Made by a program: the position numbers and the translations under genes. Of a stretch of DNA of 9,763 bases, positions 1 through 5,693 are shown one piece after another (within the stretch, counting starts at the first letter, position 1; every line of letters starts with the position of its first letter). This DNA comes from an uncultured Clostridia bacterium (GTDB taxonomy: Bacteria > Bacillota > Clostridia > Oscillospirales > CAG-382): contig CAJOMW010000048.1 of assembly GCA_905235695.1 (NCBI GenBank), forward strand, positions 1-9,763, written 5' to 3'. Under the pieces are notes generated by a model, which was not told the DNA's origin, ran no database searches, and was given only the letters and a program-made list of their open reading frames with translations.

Positions 1-67
1 AATGCATAATTATTTGGTGGAAGAAAATGATTTTTGCTTTGCGTTTTATCCTCCAAAATGCTTTTAC

Positions 68-96
68 ATTATACCATTTAATTCTGTAATAGTCAA
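68..96 (-). promoter_or_regulatory. SigA-type promoter reading leftward out of the window
   Basis: On the minus strand, TTGACT (96-91) and a perfect TATAAT (73-68) are separated by exactly 17 bases, and the -10 is preceded by TGG, an extended -10 element. Transcription should start near base 61. The 60 bases left in the window contain GGAGG (54-50), but no ATG, GTG or TTG lies 5-12 bases after it. The first ATG (7-5) has no ribosome binding site, so the gene it serves lies beyond the left edge. Confidence 0.8.
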
Positions 97-113
97 TACT
101 TTTTCGAAAAAAT

Positions 114-138
114 CATAAATCATAAATCAACATTTATG
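114..138. promoter_or_regulatory. Candidate operator: CATAAAT repeats between divergent promoters
   Basis: CATAAAT occurs twice head-to-tail (114-120 and 121-127) and once inverted as ATTTATG (132-138). The last two arms form a perfect 7-4-7 palindrome. It lies between the leftward promoter (-35 at 91-96) and the rightward promoter (-35 at 178-183), where one regulator could control both. The region is AT-rich, so chance or an UP element is possible. Confidence 0.35.
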
Positions 139-177
139 GAGGTTTTTGTAAATTAAACAAAAAATCACCGAAAACTC

Positions 178-206
178 TTGACTGTTTTGTTAACATGTGA
201 TACAAT
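178..206 (+). promoter_or_regulatory. SigA-type promoter of the DUF4190-like gene
   Basis: TTGACT (178-183), a 17-base spacer and TACAAT (201-206), with TGA immediately before the -10 giving an extended -10. The start site should fall near 213, leaving a leader of about 50 AT-rich bases before the start codon. The ribosome binding site AAGGAGG is at about 249-255, ahead of ATG at 263. Confidence 0.85.
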
Positions 207-262
207 GGTGACGTAAAATATATTATCTATATTTTACTATATTATTTAAGGAGGAAAAGGTA

Positions 263-637
263 ATGGATAACAACAATCTCAACAATGTTCAGCCCGGCGG
301 AAGTGTTCCGGGTAAGGGCAAGGCCATAGCGTCTCTCGTGCTTGGCATTATTTCCATAGTATTATGGTGGGGTTCAAGTGCTTTAATTCCTGCAATTATT
401 TCTATAGTTCTCGGAATCGTCGGACTTGTTCTTGCTTCTTCGGCAAAGAAAGATGGTTTTGAGGGTGGAATAAGGAAAGCAGGATTTATTCTCTCGCTCA
501 TCGGCACTATAGGTGGCGCAATATTTTTGGTATCTTGTGCCGCTTGTGTGGCTTGCGTAGGAGCTGCAGCAAGCTCTGCTGCAGGATCTGCTGCAGGATC
601 TGCTGAACTGAACGACTTTTTGAACAGCATCCAGTAA
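263..637 (+). CDS. Small DUF4190-like integral membrane protein
   Basis: A 124-residue protein with a short polar Asn-rich N-terminus (residues 1-20) followed by hydrophobic segments at about 21-37, 40-60 and 73-100. The pattern of a glycine/lysine-rich start, a SLVLGIISIVLWW-type first segment, a second segment ending in a small-residue/lysine loop, and a RKAGFILSLIG-type third segment is typical of DUF4190 proteins, which are common in Firmicutes and have no defined function. A small-residue tail (S-A-A-G repeats, about 104-114) and a polar C-terminus follow. Cys92, Cys95 and Cys98 lie at the end of the third segment and could be lipidated or form a disulfide, but this is speculation. AAGGAGG just upstream supports the start. 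The gene is monocistronic: it has its own promoter (178-206) and terminator (661-691). It does not seem functionally tied to its neighbours. Confidence 0.82.
   Translation: MDNNNLNNVQPGGSVPGKGKAIASLVLGIISIVLWWGSSALIPAIISIVLGIVGLVLASSAKKDGFEGGIRKAGFILSLIGTIGGAIFLVSCAACVACVGAAASSAAGSAAGSAELNDFLNSIQ
575..606 (+). repeat. In-frame 12-bp tandem repeat in the C-terminal coding region
   Basis: The unit TCTGCTGCAGGA occurs at 575-586 and 587-598, with a partial third copy to 606. Being 12 bases long, it keeps frame and encodes Ser-Ala-Ala-Gly repeats in the tail of the membrane protein. Copy number could change by slippage without breaking the gene. Confidence 0.7.
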
Positions 638-660
638 TTATTCAGCATTACTTAAAGATC

Positions 661-695
661 AGCGGCGTATGCGAAAGCATACGCCGCTTTTCTGT
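661..695 (+). terminator. Rho-independent terminator of the DUF4190-like gene
   Basis: A perfect 12-bp stem (661-672 with 677-688) closed by a GAAA tetraloop and followed by a T-rich run (TTTTCTG). It begins 23 bases after the stop codon. Read on the minus strand, the same hairpin lies just past the symporter stop codon but has only a weak T-tract, so it may partly terminate that gene as well. Confidence 0.92.
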
Positions 696-712
696 ATGTT
701 TGCGGATTTTAT

Positions 713-2257
713 TCAGTCGAGGTCGATCTCTTCAATGCCCGCCTTGAGCTTTGCAGCCTGCTCAGCCTGTATCTCGGGTATTGCCGAGATCATAGGCTCT
801 ATGTCCTTGCCCTTGAGCTTTCTGTCGACATAGTTCTTTGTGATGCGGCGAACCGTATTCGAAAGGACTATAACGCCTATGAGGTTAGGTATCATCATAA
901 GGCCGTTGAAGGTGTCGGAGATGTCCCATGCTATGGACGAGGTCATGAGAGCACCGGATATTATCATGAGCGTGAAGACTATCTTGTAGCCCTTTACAGC
1001 CTTCGTTCCGAAGAGGTACTCAAACGACTTTGAACCGTAGTGTGACCAGCCGAGTACCGTCGTGAATGCGAACAGGAACAAGCATATAGCGACGAATCTC
1101 GAGCCCCACACACCGAATACCGAAGAGAACGCCGCGCTTGCGAGCGTTGCGTCCGAAAGACCTTCGAGCATAACGCCGGTGTCGAGGTTTACTACGCCGC
1201 TGGTGAGTATAACGAGAGCGGTTATCGTGCAGACGATTATGGTGTCTACGAAAACTTCAAATATGCCCCACATACCCTGGCGTACAGGCTCGATAACGTT
1301 GGAGTTGGAGTGTACCATAACGGATGAGCCGAGGCCTGCTTCGTTTGAAAAGACGCCGCGCTTGAAGCCCCAGGTAACTATCGTTTTTATGGTAATGCCG
1401 ACTGCGCCGCCCCAAGCGGCTTCCGCCGTAAATGCGTTGCGGAAGATAGCGCCGAAAGCGCCGCCTATGTTTGCGAAGTTAACGCCAATTATTATGAAGC
1501 TTCCTATCATGAACAGTATTACCATGAACGGAATTATCTTTTCCGCAAAGTTGGCTATTCTCTTGAGACCGCCTACGATAATCAGAGCGGCGAGGAGCAT
1601 GACAACGAGGCCGAGAACTACGTTATATAACGTGATATCGCCGTAGAGGACGGTCTTGTCGAGCGCAGGAATCGGGAAAGCGTCCTTTACGTTGAGGACT
1701 ATCTTGTTTACCTGACTCATGTTGCCGATTCCGAAGGATGCGAGGACGGCAAAGCATGAGAAAAGGACTGCGAGGACGGAGCCTACGTGCTTGAGGCCTC
1801 TCCTGTTTTCAAAGCCGTACTTGAGGTAGTACATGGCGCCTCCGCACCACTCTCCCTCCTTGTTCTTTCTGCGGTAGTAAATACCGAGAACGTTTTCGGA
1901 GAAGTTGGTCATCATGCCGAAGAATGCCGCTACCCACATCCAGAAGATGGAGCCTGCGCTGCCGAAGGCGATAGCCGCCGCAACGCCTGCAATATTTCCG
2001 GTTCCTATCGTCGCCGCAAGAGCGGTACAGAGCGACTGGAACTGGGAGATCGAGCCCTTGTCTTTCGTATGACTGGACACGTCTTTATGGAAGATGCTAC
2101 CGATGGTGCTTTTCATCCAGTGACCGAAATGTGTTACCTGGAACACTTTCGTGATCACCGTCGTAAGGATACCCGTACCTATCAGTAAAACGAGGCCTAT
2201 CGTTACCCACACGAACGTGTTGACGGCGTCGTTTACCGCAATAATACTATCCCACAT
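713..2257 (-). CDS. Sodium:alanine/glycine symporter (AGCS family)
   Basis: A 514-residue transporter of the alanine or glycine:cation symporter family (AlsT/AgcS type), which imports small amino acids with Na+ across the cytoplasmic membrane. Hydrophobic segments run through the protein. The family signatures are clear: a conserved membrane region with FQSLCTALAATIGTGNIAG at about 73-91, GSIFWMWVAAFFGM at about 102-115, and GFKRGVFSNEAGLGSS at about 297-312, the substrate/Na+ site region. The length fits the family. The start chosen is the ATG at 2257-2255, preceded by AGGAGGG about eight bases upstream. The frame stays open to an ATG at 2365, but those 36 extra residues are polar/basic, have no ribosome binding site and would be encoded by the leader terminator. 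A tandem glycine riboswitch in the leader makes glycine the likely substrate or signal, though alanine cannot be excluded. The C-terminal tail from about 475 is charged and cytosolic. Confidence 0.95.
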   Translation of the reverse strand: MWDSIIAVNDAVNTFVWVTIGLVLLIGTGILTTVITKVFQVTHFGHWMKSTIGSIFHKDVSSHTKDKGSISQFQSLCTALAATIGTGNIAGVAAAIAFGSAGSIFWMWVAAFFGMMTNFSENVLGIYYRRKNKEGEWCGGAMYYLKYGFENRRGLKHVGSVLAVLFSCFAVLASFGIGNMSQVNKIVLNVKDAFPIPALDKTVLYGDITLYNVVLGLVVMLLAALIIVGGLKRIANFAEKIIPFMVILFMIGSFIIIGVNFANIGGAFGAIFRNAFTAEAAWGGAVGITIKTIVTWGFKRGVFSNEAGLGSSVMVHSNSNVIEPVRQGMWGIFEVFVDTIIVCTITALVILTSGVVNLDTGVMLEGLSDATLASAAFSSVFGVWGSRFVAICLFLFAFTTVLGWSHYGSKSFEYLFGTKAVKGYKIVFTLMIISGALMTSSIAWDISDTFNGLMMIPNLIGVIVLSNTVRRITKNYVDRKLKGKDIEPMISAIPEIQAEQAAKLKAGIEEIDLD

Positions 2258-2296
2258 GGAAAAATCCCTCCTAAAAATATATTGTTTGTAAAATTG

Positions 2297-2331
2297 AAAC
2301 AAAAAGAGCCAAACTTCGCGTTTGACTCCGG
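2297..2331 (-). terminator. Leader terminator, expression platform of the glycine riboswitch
   Basis: On the minus-strand RNA, arm 2328-2320 pairs with 2314-2306 over nine base pairs with a five-base loop, followed by UUUUUGUUU (2305-2297). One pair is a G-U wobble that would be a mismatch on the other strand, showing that the hairpin is meant for minus-strand RNA. It lies between the riboswitch and the symporter ribosome binding site, so it can stop transcription before the gene. Bases 2331-2326 (CCGGAG in RNA) can alternatively pair with the riboswitch P1 strand at 2453-2448. Confidence 0.8.
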
Positions 2332-2374
2332 TTTTCAAACAAAAACGGAAAGAGACCGTTTCCATTCAAATTAA

Positions 2375-2544
2375 CTCCGTCCTTTTGCCTGAGAGATTAG
2401 CGGCAAGCCGCCTTGCACCTTCGGCACCCAAGTGTTCATGGACTTCTCCGGAGCGCTATCGGAATACAGTCTTTCGGTAAATTGCGGTACCTGAGAGTGT
2501 TACTCCTTCGGCGGCGCGCCGTCTGCGCGCTCTTTCCTGCATTC
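2375..2544 (-). ncRNA. Tandem glycine riboswitch
   Basis: Two glycine aptamers lie in series on the minus strand. Aptamer 1 spans about 2544-2462: its P1 pairs GAATGCAG (2544-2537) with CTGTATTC (2469-2462), and it contains the core motifs GCCGAAGG (2512-2505) and CTCAGG (2495-2490). After a linker of about eight bases, aptamer 2 spans 2453-2375: P1 pairs CTCCG with CGGAG, with GCCGAAGG (2425-2418), CTCAGGC (2393-2387) and the characteristic AAAAGGACGGAG 3' end. Cooperative glycine sensing is known for tandem aptamers of this class. Here it precedes an amino-acid importer, and the expression platform is the terminator at 2297-2331. The pairing alternatives predict that glycine causes termination (an OFF switch). 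Confidence 0.95.
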
Positions 2545-2583
2545 TTCATTTAGCGTATTTGGTTTTTTTCTTCAATTTTCCTT

Positions 2584-2612
2584 ATTGTATCACATTTTTT
2601 TCCATATTGCAA
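2584..2612 (-). promoter_or_regulatory. SigA-type promoter of the riboswitch and symporter gene
   Basis: Minus-strand TTGCAA (2612-2607), a 17-base spacer and TACAAT (2589-2584), with TGA before the -10 (extended -10). Transcription should begin near 2577, giving a leader of about 320 bases that contains the whole tandem riboswitch and its terminator. A-rich runs upstream (2621-2640 region) could act as an UP element. Confidence 0.8.
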
Positions 2613-2691
2613 TACGTTTTTCAAAAAAAATTCAAAATAAATGCATAAAATGCGCCTTTATACCGGGTTACATACAAACAACGGCTGAAAA

Positions 2692-2735
2692 CAGATCTAA
2701 AGCCCCAAAATATCAGATCTAAAGCCCCAAAATAT
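2692..2735 (+). repeat. 22-bp tandem repeat, two copies
   Basis: Two perfect, abutting 22-base copies (2692-2713 and 2714-2735), each beginning CAGATCTAAAGCCCC and ending AAAATAT. Each unit contains the palindrome AGATCT. The pair sits between the two divergent promoters, 24 bases upstream of the -35 of the ABC operon and about 80 bases upstream of the riboswitch promoter. It could be a doubled regulator site or a recent slippage duplication. The flanking stretch 2613-2691 shows no gene or other clear structure. Confidence 0.9.
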
Positions 2736-2758
2736 CACAAAAATTTATCCTTTTTTTA

Positions 2759-2787
2759 TTGCATTTACGCATTATTTATGTTAAAAT
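2759..2787 (+). promoter_or_regulatory. SigA-type promoter of the ABC-DUF1854-ABC operon
   Basis: TTGCAT (2759-2764), 17 bases, TAAAAT (2782-2787), with TGT before the -10 (extended -10). The start site is expected near 2794, giving a leader of about 44 bases. An inverted repeat, TGCATTT (2760-2766) and AAATGCA (2784-2790), overlaps both promoter boxes, so a repressor binding it would block RNA polymerase. The operon ribosome binding site GGAGGTGA (2821-2828) lies nine bases before the ATG at 2838. Confidence 0.75.
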
Positions 2788-2837
2788 GCATTGGATTGGA
2801 ATATATCATGAAAAAGAACCGGAGGTGACCTCTGAAA

Positions 2838-5105
2838 ATGAAATATTTCGATAAGCTGTCCCATTCGGTCGAAAAGGCGTTTTCTGACCGCGCCGTCGAC
2901 ACGGAAAAGCTGAAATACTGCGTAAAGGCGGACCTTGACGGAGAGGGCTGCTATTACGACGTATATATAACCTACGACGATGAAAAAATCTACATCCTAT
3001 CCGGCTACGACAAGCTCACGAGAAGCAAAAAGACGTACGACGTCGAATTTGACTTCAAAGACTACGCCGAATACGACGTAAAGGATATAAAGAGGCTGTT
3101 TGTTGACAGGTATCAGTATACCTGCCGCTTTATGGCGGAGAAGGAGAACGGCGAAAACATAACGCTCGCCCGTTTTTCGAGCGGCTTTTCCGAAAAGTTC
3201 GAGCAGTTCTGCCGCCGCTTTGACTGTCTCAAAAAGGGAGAGGTTCCCGATGACTCTTCGCTCGAGGACAGAAAAATTTACTGTCCGAAATGCGGCAACA
3301 AATACCCCGATCCCAACCGCCGATACTGTCCCCACTGCGCAAAGCGCAGCAGCGTATTCAAGCGCCTTATGGGAATGTGCGGCGACTATAAGAAGCACAT
3401 AGCGATAATACTTATAATGATAGGCGTATCTGTGGCGCTGGGGCTTATCGCACCGTACTTCGGAACAAAGCTGTTTTACGACGACGTACTCACCGAAGGC
3501 GGCTCGATGTACGGAGAGGTTTTATACGTTATTCTCGCAATGGCGGCGTTCTCGCTCCTATCGACAGTTGTTTCCATAGCCTACGGGATAATAATAAGCA
3601 TAATAACTCCTGATATAGTCCACAGCCTCCGCACGAGCATATTCTCGTCCATGCAGCGCCTGTCGCTCTCGTTTTTCACCAACAAGCAGACCGGCTCCCT
3701 CATGGGCAGAGTCGACAGCGACAGCGCCGAAATATACGGCTTCTTTTCCGATTTGATTCCCCAGTTTATCGCAAATGCGATAAAGATGATCGGACTTGTA
3801 ATTCTAATGATGAATATAAACCCGATAATCTCGCTGTGTATGTTCGCAGCGGCGGTAATAGTTGTGCTTATAGAGTACGTGTGGTTCAGAGGACAGAGAA
3901 GGTTCTGGAGAAACAGGAACATTGCAAAGCGTGGTGTGACCGCCGTTCTGACGGACGCACTGAACGGTCACAGAGTCGTAAAGGCGTTTGCGGGCGAAGA
4001 GCAGGAAATAGATCGCTTCGGATACAGGAATGACGCCCTCTTCAGGGCGGAATACGCAAGAGATATGCGAAGCGCCAAATTTTTCCCGATACAGCAGGGC
4101 ATATACGCAGTCTTCAACGGAGTAATATACTGCATCGGAGTATATTTTGTGCTGACGGGAAAATTGCAGTTTGGCGGACTTACGCTTCTGATAAGCTATT
4201 TCGGATTGGTTCAGGAGCCGATACTCTTCTTTATGTATATGGGAAACGACTGGGCAAGGAGCATTGACACGGCAGGCAGAATGTTTGAGATACTCGACAG
4301 CGAGCCGAGCGTAAAGCCGCCTGCCGAGCCTGCCGAGATACCCGGAGGATATCTGAGGGGCGATATTGAGTTCAGGAACGTCTCATTTGAGTACGACGCC
4401 GGCAGACCTATCCTCAGAGACCTGTCATTTAAGACGCAGGCAGGCAAATTCACCGGAATAGTCGGCAAGACGGGCGCCGGAAAATCCACGATAATAAACC
4501 TCATATCGAGAATGTACGATGCGACGTCCGGAGAGATACTCATTGACGGAATCCCGATAAAAAAGATACCGTTCGACGTGCTCAGACGGAGTATAGGCGT
4601 AGTTTCGCAGGAGACGTATCTTTTTATGGGGACGATTGCGGACAACATAAGATACGCACGTCCCGATGCGACTATGGAGGAGGTCATACAGGCGGCAAAG
4701 TCCGCCAACGCCCATGACTTTATCATGAAGCTCCCCGACGGATACGACACCATGACCGGAAGCGGCGGCGTGAGCCTTTCCGGCGGCGAGAAGCAGAGGA
4801 TATCCATAGCCCGTGCGCTTATACAGAAGCCGAATATTCTGATACTCGACGAGGCGACGGCGGCGATGGACACTGCGACAGAGAGAAAGATACAAAATGC
4901 GATAGACGCCCTCAAGCAGGGCAGGACGATAATAGCGATAGCTCACAGGCTCTCCACCCTCAGAGATGCGGACACGCTCTGCGTTATAGACCACGGACGG
5001 CTGAAGGAGGAGGGCACGCATGACGAACTGATACGCATGGGCGGCAAGTACTTTGAGCTGTACAAGCTGCAGGCTACGTCCCTTAAGGCTGTCGGAATAG
5101 AATAA
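2838..5105 (+). CDS. ABC exporter half-transporter with PH-like and zinc-ribbon N-terminus
   Basis: A 755-residue type IV-fold (MsbA-like) exporter with membrane and ATPase domains in one chain. Residues 1-140 are soluble and beta-rich, resembling a PH-like fold. A four-cysteine zinc ribbon follows (C149-x2-C152, C164-x2-C167). About six membrane segments lie at roughly 187-207, 227-255, 305-325, 330-350, 420-440 and 445-467. The ATPase has an A-loop Tyr519, Walker A GKTGAGKST (543-551), Q-loop Gln591, signature LSGGEKQR (647-654), Walker B with Asp671 and catalytic Glu672, and switch His703, so it should hydrolyse ATP. The X-loop, normally VGERG, reads TGSGG (640-644), lacking the usual Glu. 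Ordinary half-exporters are about 580-600 residues; the excess is the N-terminal extension. A strong ribosome binding site supports the start. It is the first gene of the operon, and its partner is probably the product of 5694-7871. The substrate is unknown. Confidence 0.93.
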   Translation: MKYFDKLSHSVEKAFSDRAVDTEKLKYCVKADLDGEGCYYDVYITYDDEKIYILSGYDKLTRSKKTYDVEFDFKDYAEYDVKDIKRLFVDRYQYTCRFMAEKENGENITLARFSSGFSEKFEQFCRRFDCLKKGEVPDDSSLEDRKIYCPKCGNKYPDPNRRYCPHCAKRSSVFKRLMGMCGDYKKHIAIILIMIGVSVALGLIAPYFGTKLFYDDVLTEGGSMYGEVLYVILAMAAFSLLSTVVSIAYGIIISIITPDIVHSLRTSIFSSMQRLSLSFFTNKQTGSLMGRVDSDSAEIYGFFSDLIPQFIANAIKMIGLVILMMNINPIISLCMFAAAVIVVLIEYVWFRGQRRFWRNRNIAKRGVTAVLTDALNGHRVVKAFAGEEQEIDRFGYRNDALFRAEYARDMRSAKFFPIQQGIYAVFNGVIYCIGVYFVLTGKLQFGGLTLLISYFGLVQEPILFFMYMGNDWARSIDTAGRMFEILDSEPSVKPPAEPAEIPGGYLRGDIEFRNVSFEYDAGRPILRDLSFKTQAGKFTGIVGKTGAGKSTIINLISRMYDATSGEILIDGIPIKKIPFDVLRRSIGVVSQETYLFMGTIADNIRYARPDATMEEVIQAAKSANAHDFIMKLPDGYDTMTGSGGVSLSGGEKQRISIARALIQKPNILILDEATAAMDTATERKIQNAIDALKQGRTIIAIAHRLSTLRDADTLCVIDHGRLKEEGTHDELIRMGGKYFELYKLQATSLKAVGIE

Positions 5106-5135
5106 AGCGCACATGATCGAAAGGCAAGGCATCAG

Positions 5136-5669
5136 ATGAAACAGAATTATGAACAGACATTTGAAACAGATACGCTGCTGATACTCGCCCCGGAAAAGCT
5201 CAGCTTTTCAAGGGACGCAAGCGGCTTTCTGAACCTCGAATACGGCTCCGAAAAATACGAGAGGGTGACGCTGACAAGGCTCGTTCCTTACATGGATACG
5301 GAAAAATACATAAGCGTCAACTACAACAAGGAGCACGATGAGTGGACGGAGATAGGCGTTATAGCGGACATAGCCCTTCTGCCGGAGCGGCAGGCGGAGA
5401 CAGTTCGAGAATACCTCTCCTTCAAGTACTACATACCGATAATCACAAAAATCAACAAGATAACGGATAACCGCATGGGATACCTGTTTCTCGAGGCCGA
5501 GACCACGGCAGGGGAGAAGAAGATAGCGGTAAACGACTGGTGGCACAATTTCAAGGTCATTTCCGGCACGTCTCTCTCTGTCACCGATGCCGACGGGAAC
5601 CGTTACAGCGTTCCCGAAATAGAAAAGCTCGACAAGGCGAGCCTGAAAAAGCTCCAGCTCTTTATTTGA
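5136..5669 (+). CDS. DUF1854 family protein, accessory of the ABC exporter
   Basis: A 177-residue soluble protein with no signal peptide or membrane segment. The family pattern is visible: a central TRLVPYMDTEKYISV block (about 47-61), an I-x-D-I-x-x-LPERQAETVREYL-x-x-KYYIPIITKI block (about 76-107), and a C-terminal SVTDADGNRYSVPEIEKLD motif (about 148-166). DUF1854 proteins are known to be encoded beside ABC exporters, including the set named cyanophycin-metabolism-associated in beta-proteobacteria; no biochemical role is known to me. It sits between two ABC half-transporter genes, 30 bases after the first and 24 before the second, so all three are surely co-transcribed. The ribosome binding site is weak (AAGG at 5126-5129, six bases before the ATG), suggesting lower translation or coupling to the gene upstream. 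A role as a regulatory or substrate-handling subunit of the transporter is inference. Confidence 0.85.
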   Translation: MKQNYEQTFETDTLLILAPEKLSFSRDASGFLNLEYGSEKYERVTLTRLVPYMDTEKYISVNYNKEHDEWTEIGVIADIALLPERQAETVREYLSFKYYIPIITKINKITDNRMGYLFLEAETTAGEKKIAVNDWWHNFKVISGTSLSVTDADGNRYSVPEIEKLDKASLKKLQLFI

Positions 5670-5693
5670 CGCACGATACGAGGATAATCAAGC

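Noticed and set aside
1062..2188. Long plus-strand open frames opposite the symporter gene
   Set aside because: They mirror the codon structure of the well-supported minus-strand transporter and show no domain of their own.
2258..2365. A 36-residue N-terminal extension of the symporter from an upstream in-frame ATG
   Set aside because: It would be coded by the riboswitch terminator, has no ribosome binding site and no match to the family. The ATG at 2257 has a strong AGGAGG.
2692..2735. Possible CRISPR repeat
   Set aside because: The two copies abut with no spacer and there are no further copies or cas genes.
2808..2828. Six-codon reading frame (MKKNRR) ending inside the ribosome binding site of the first ABC gene
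   Set aside because: Too short, no ribosome binding site of its own, and no attenuator hairpin or codon bias to suggest a leader peptide.
5113..5139. Eight-codon frame overlapping the DUF1854 start as ATGA
   Set aside because: No ribosome binding site and no family support; it could at most carry ribosomes to the DUF1854 start.
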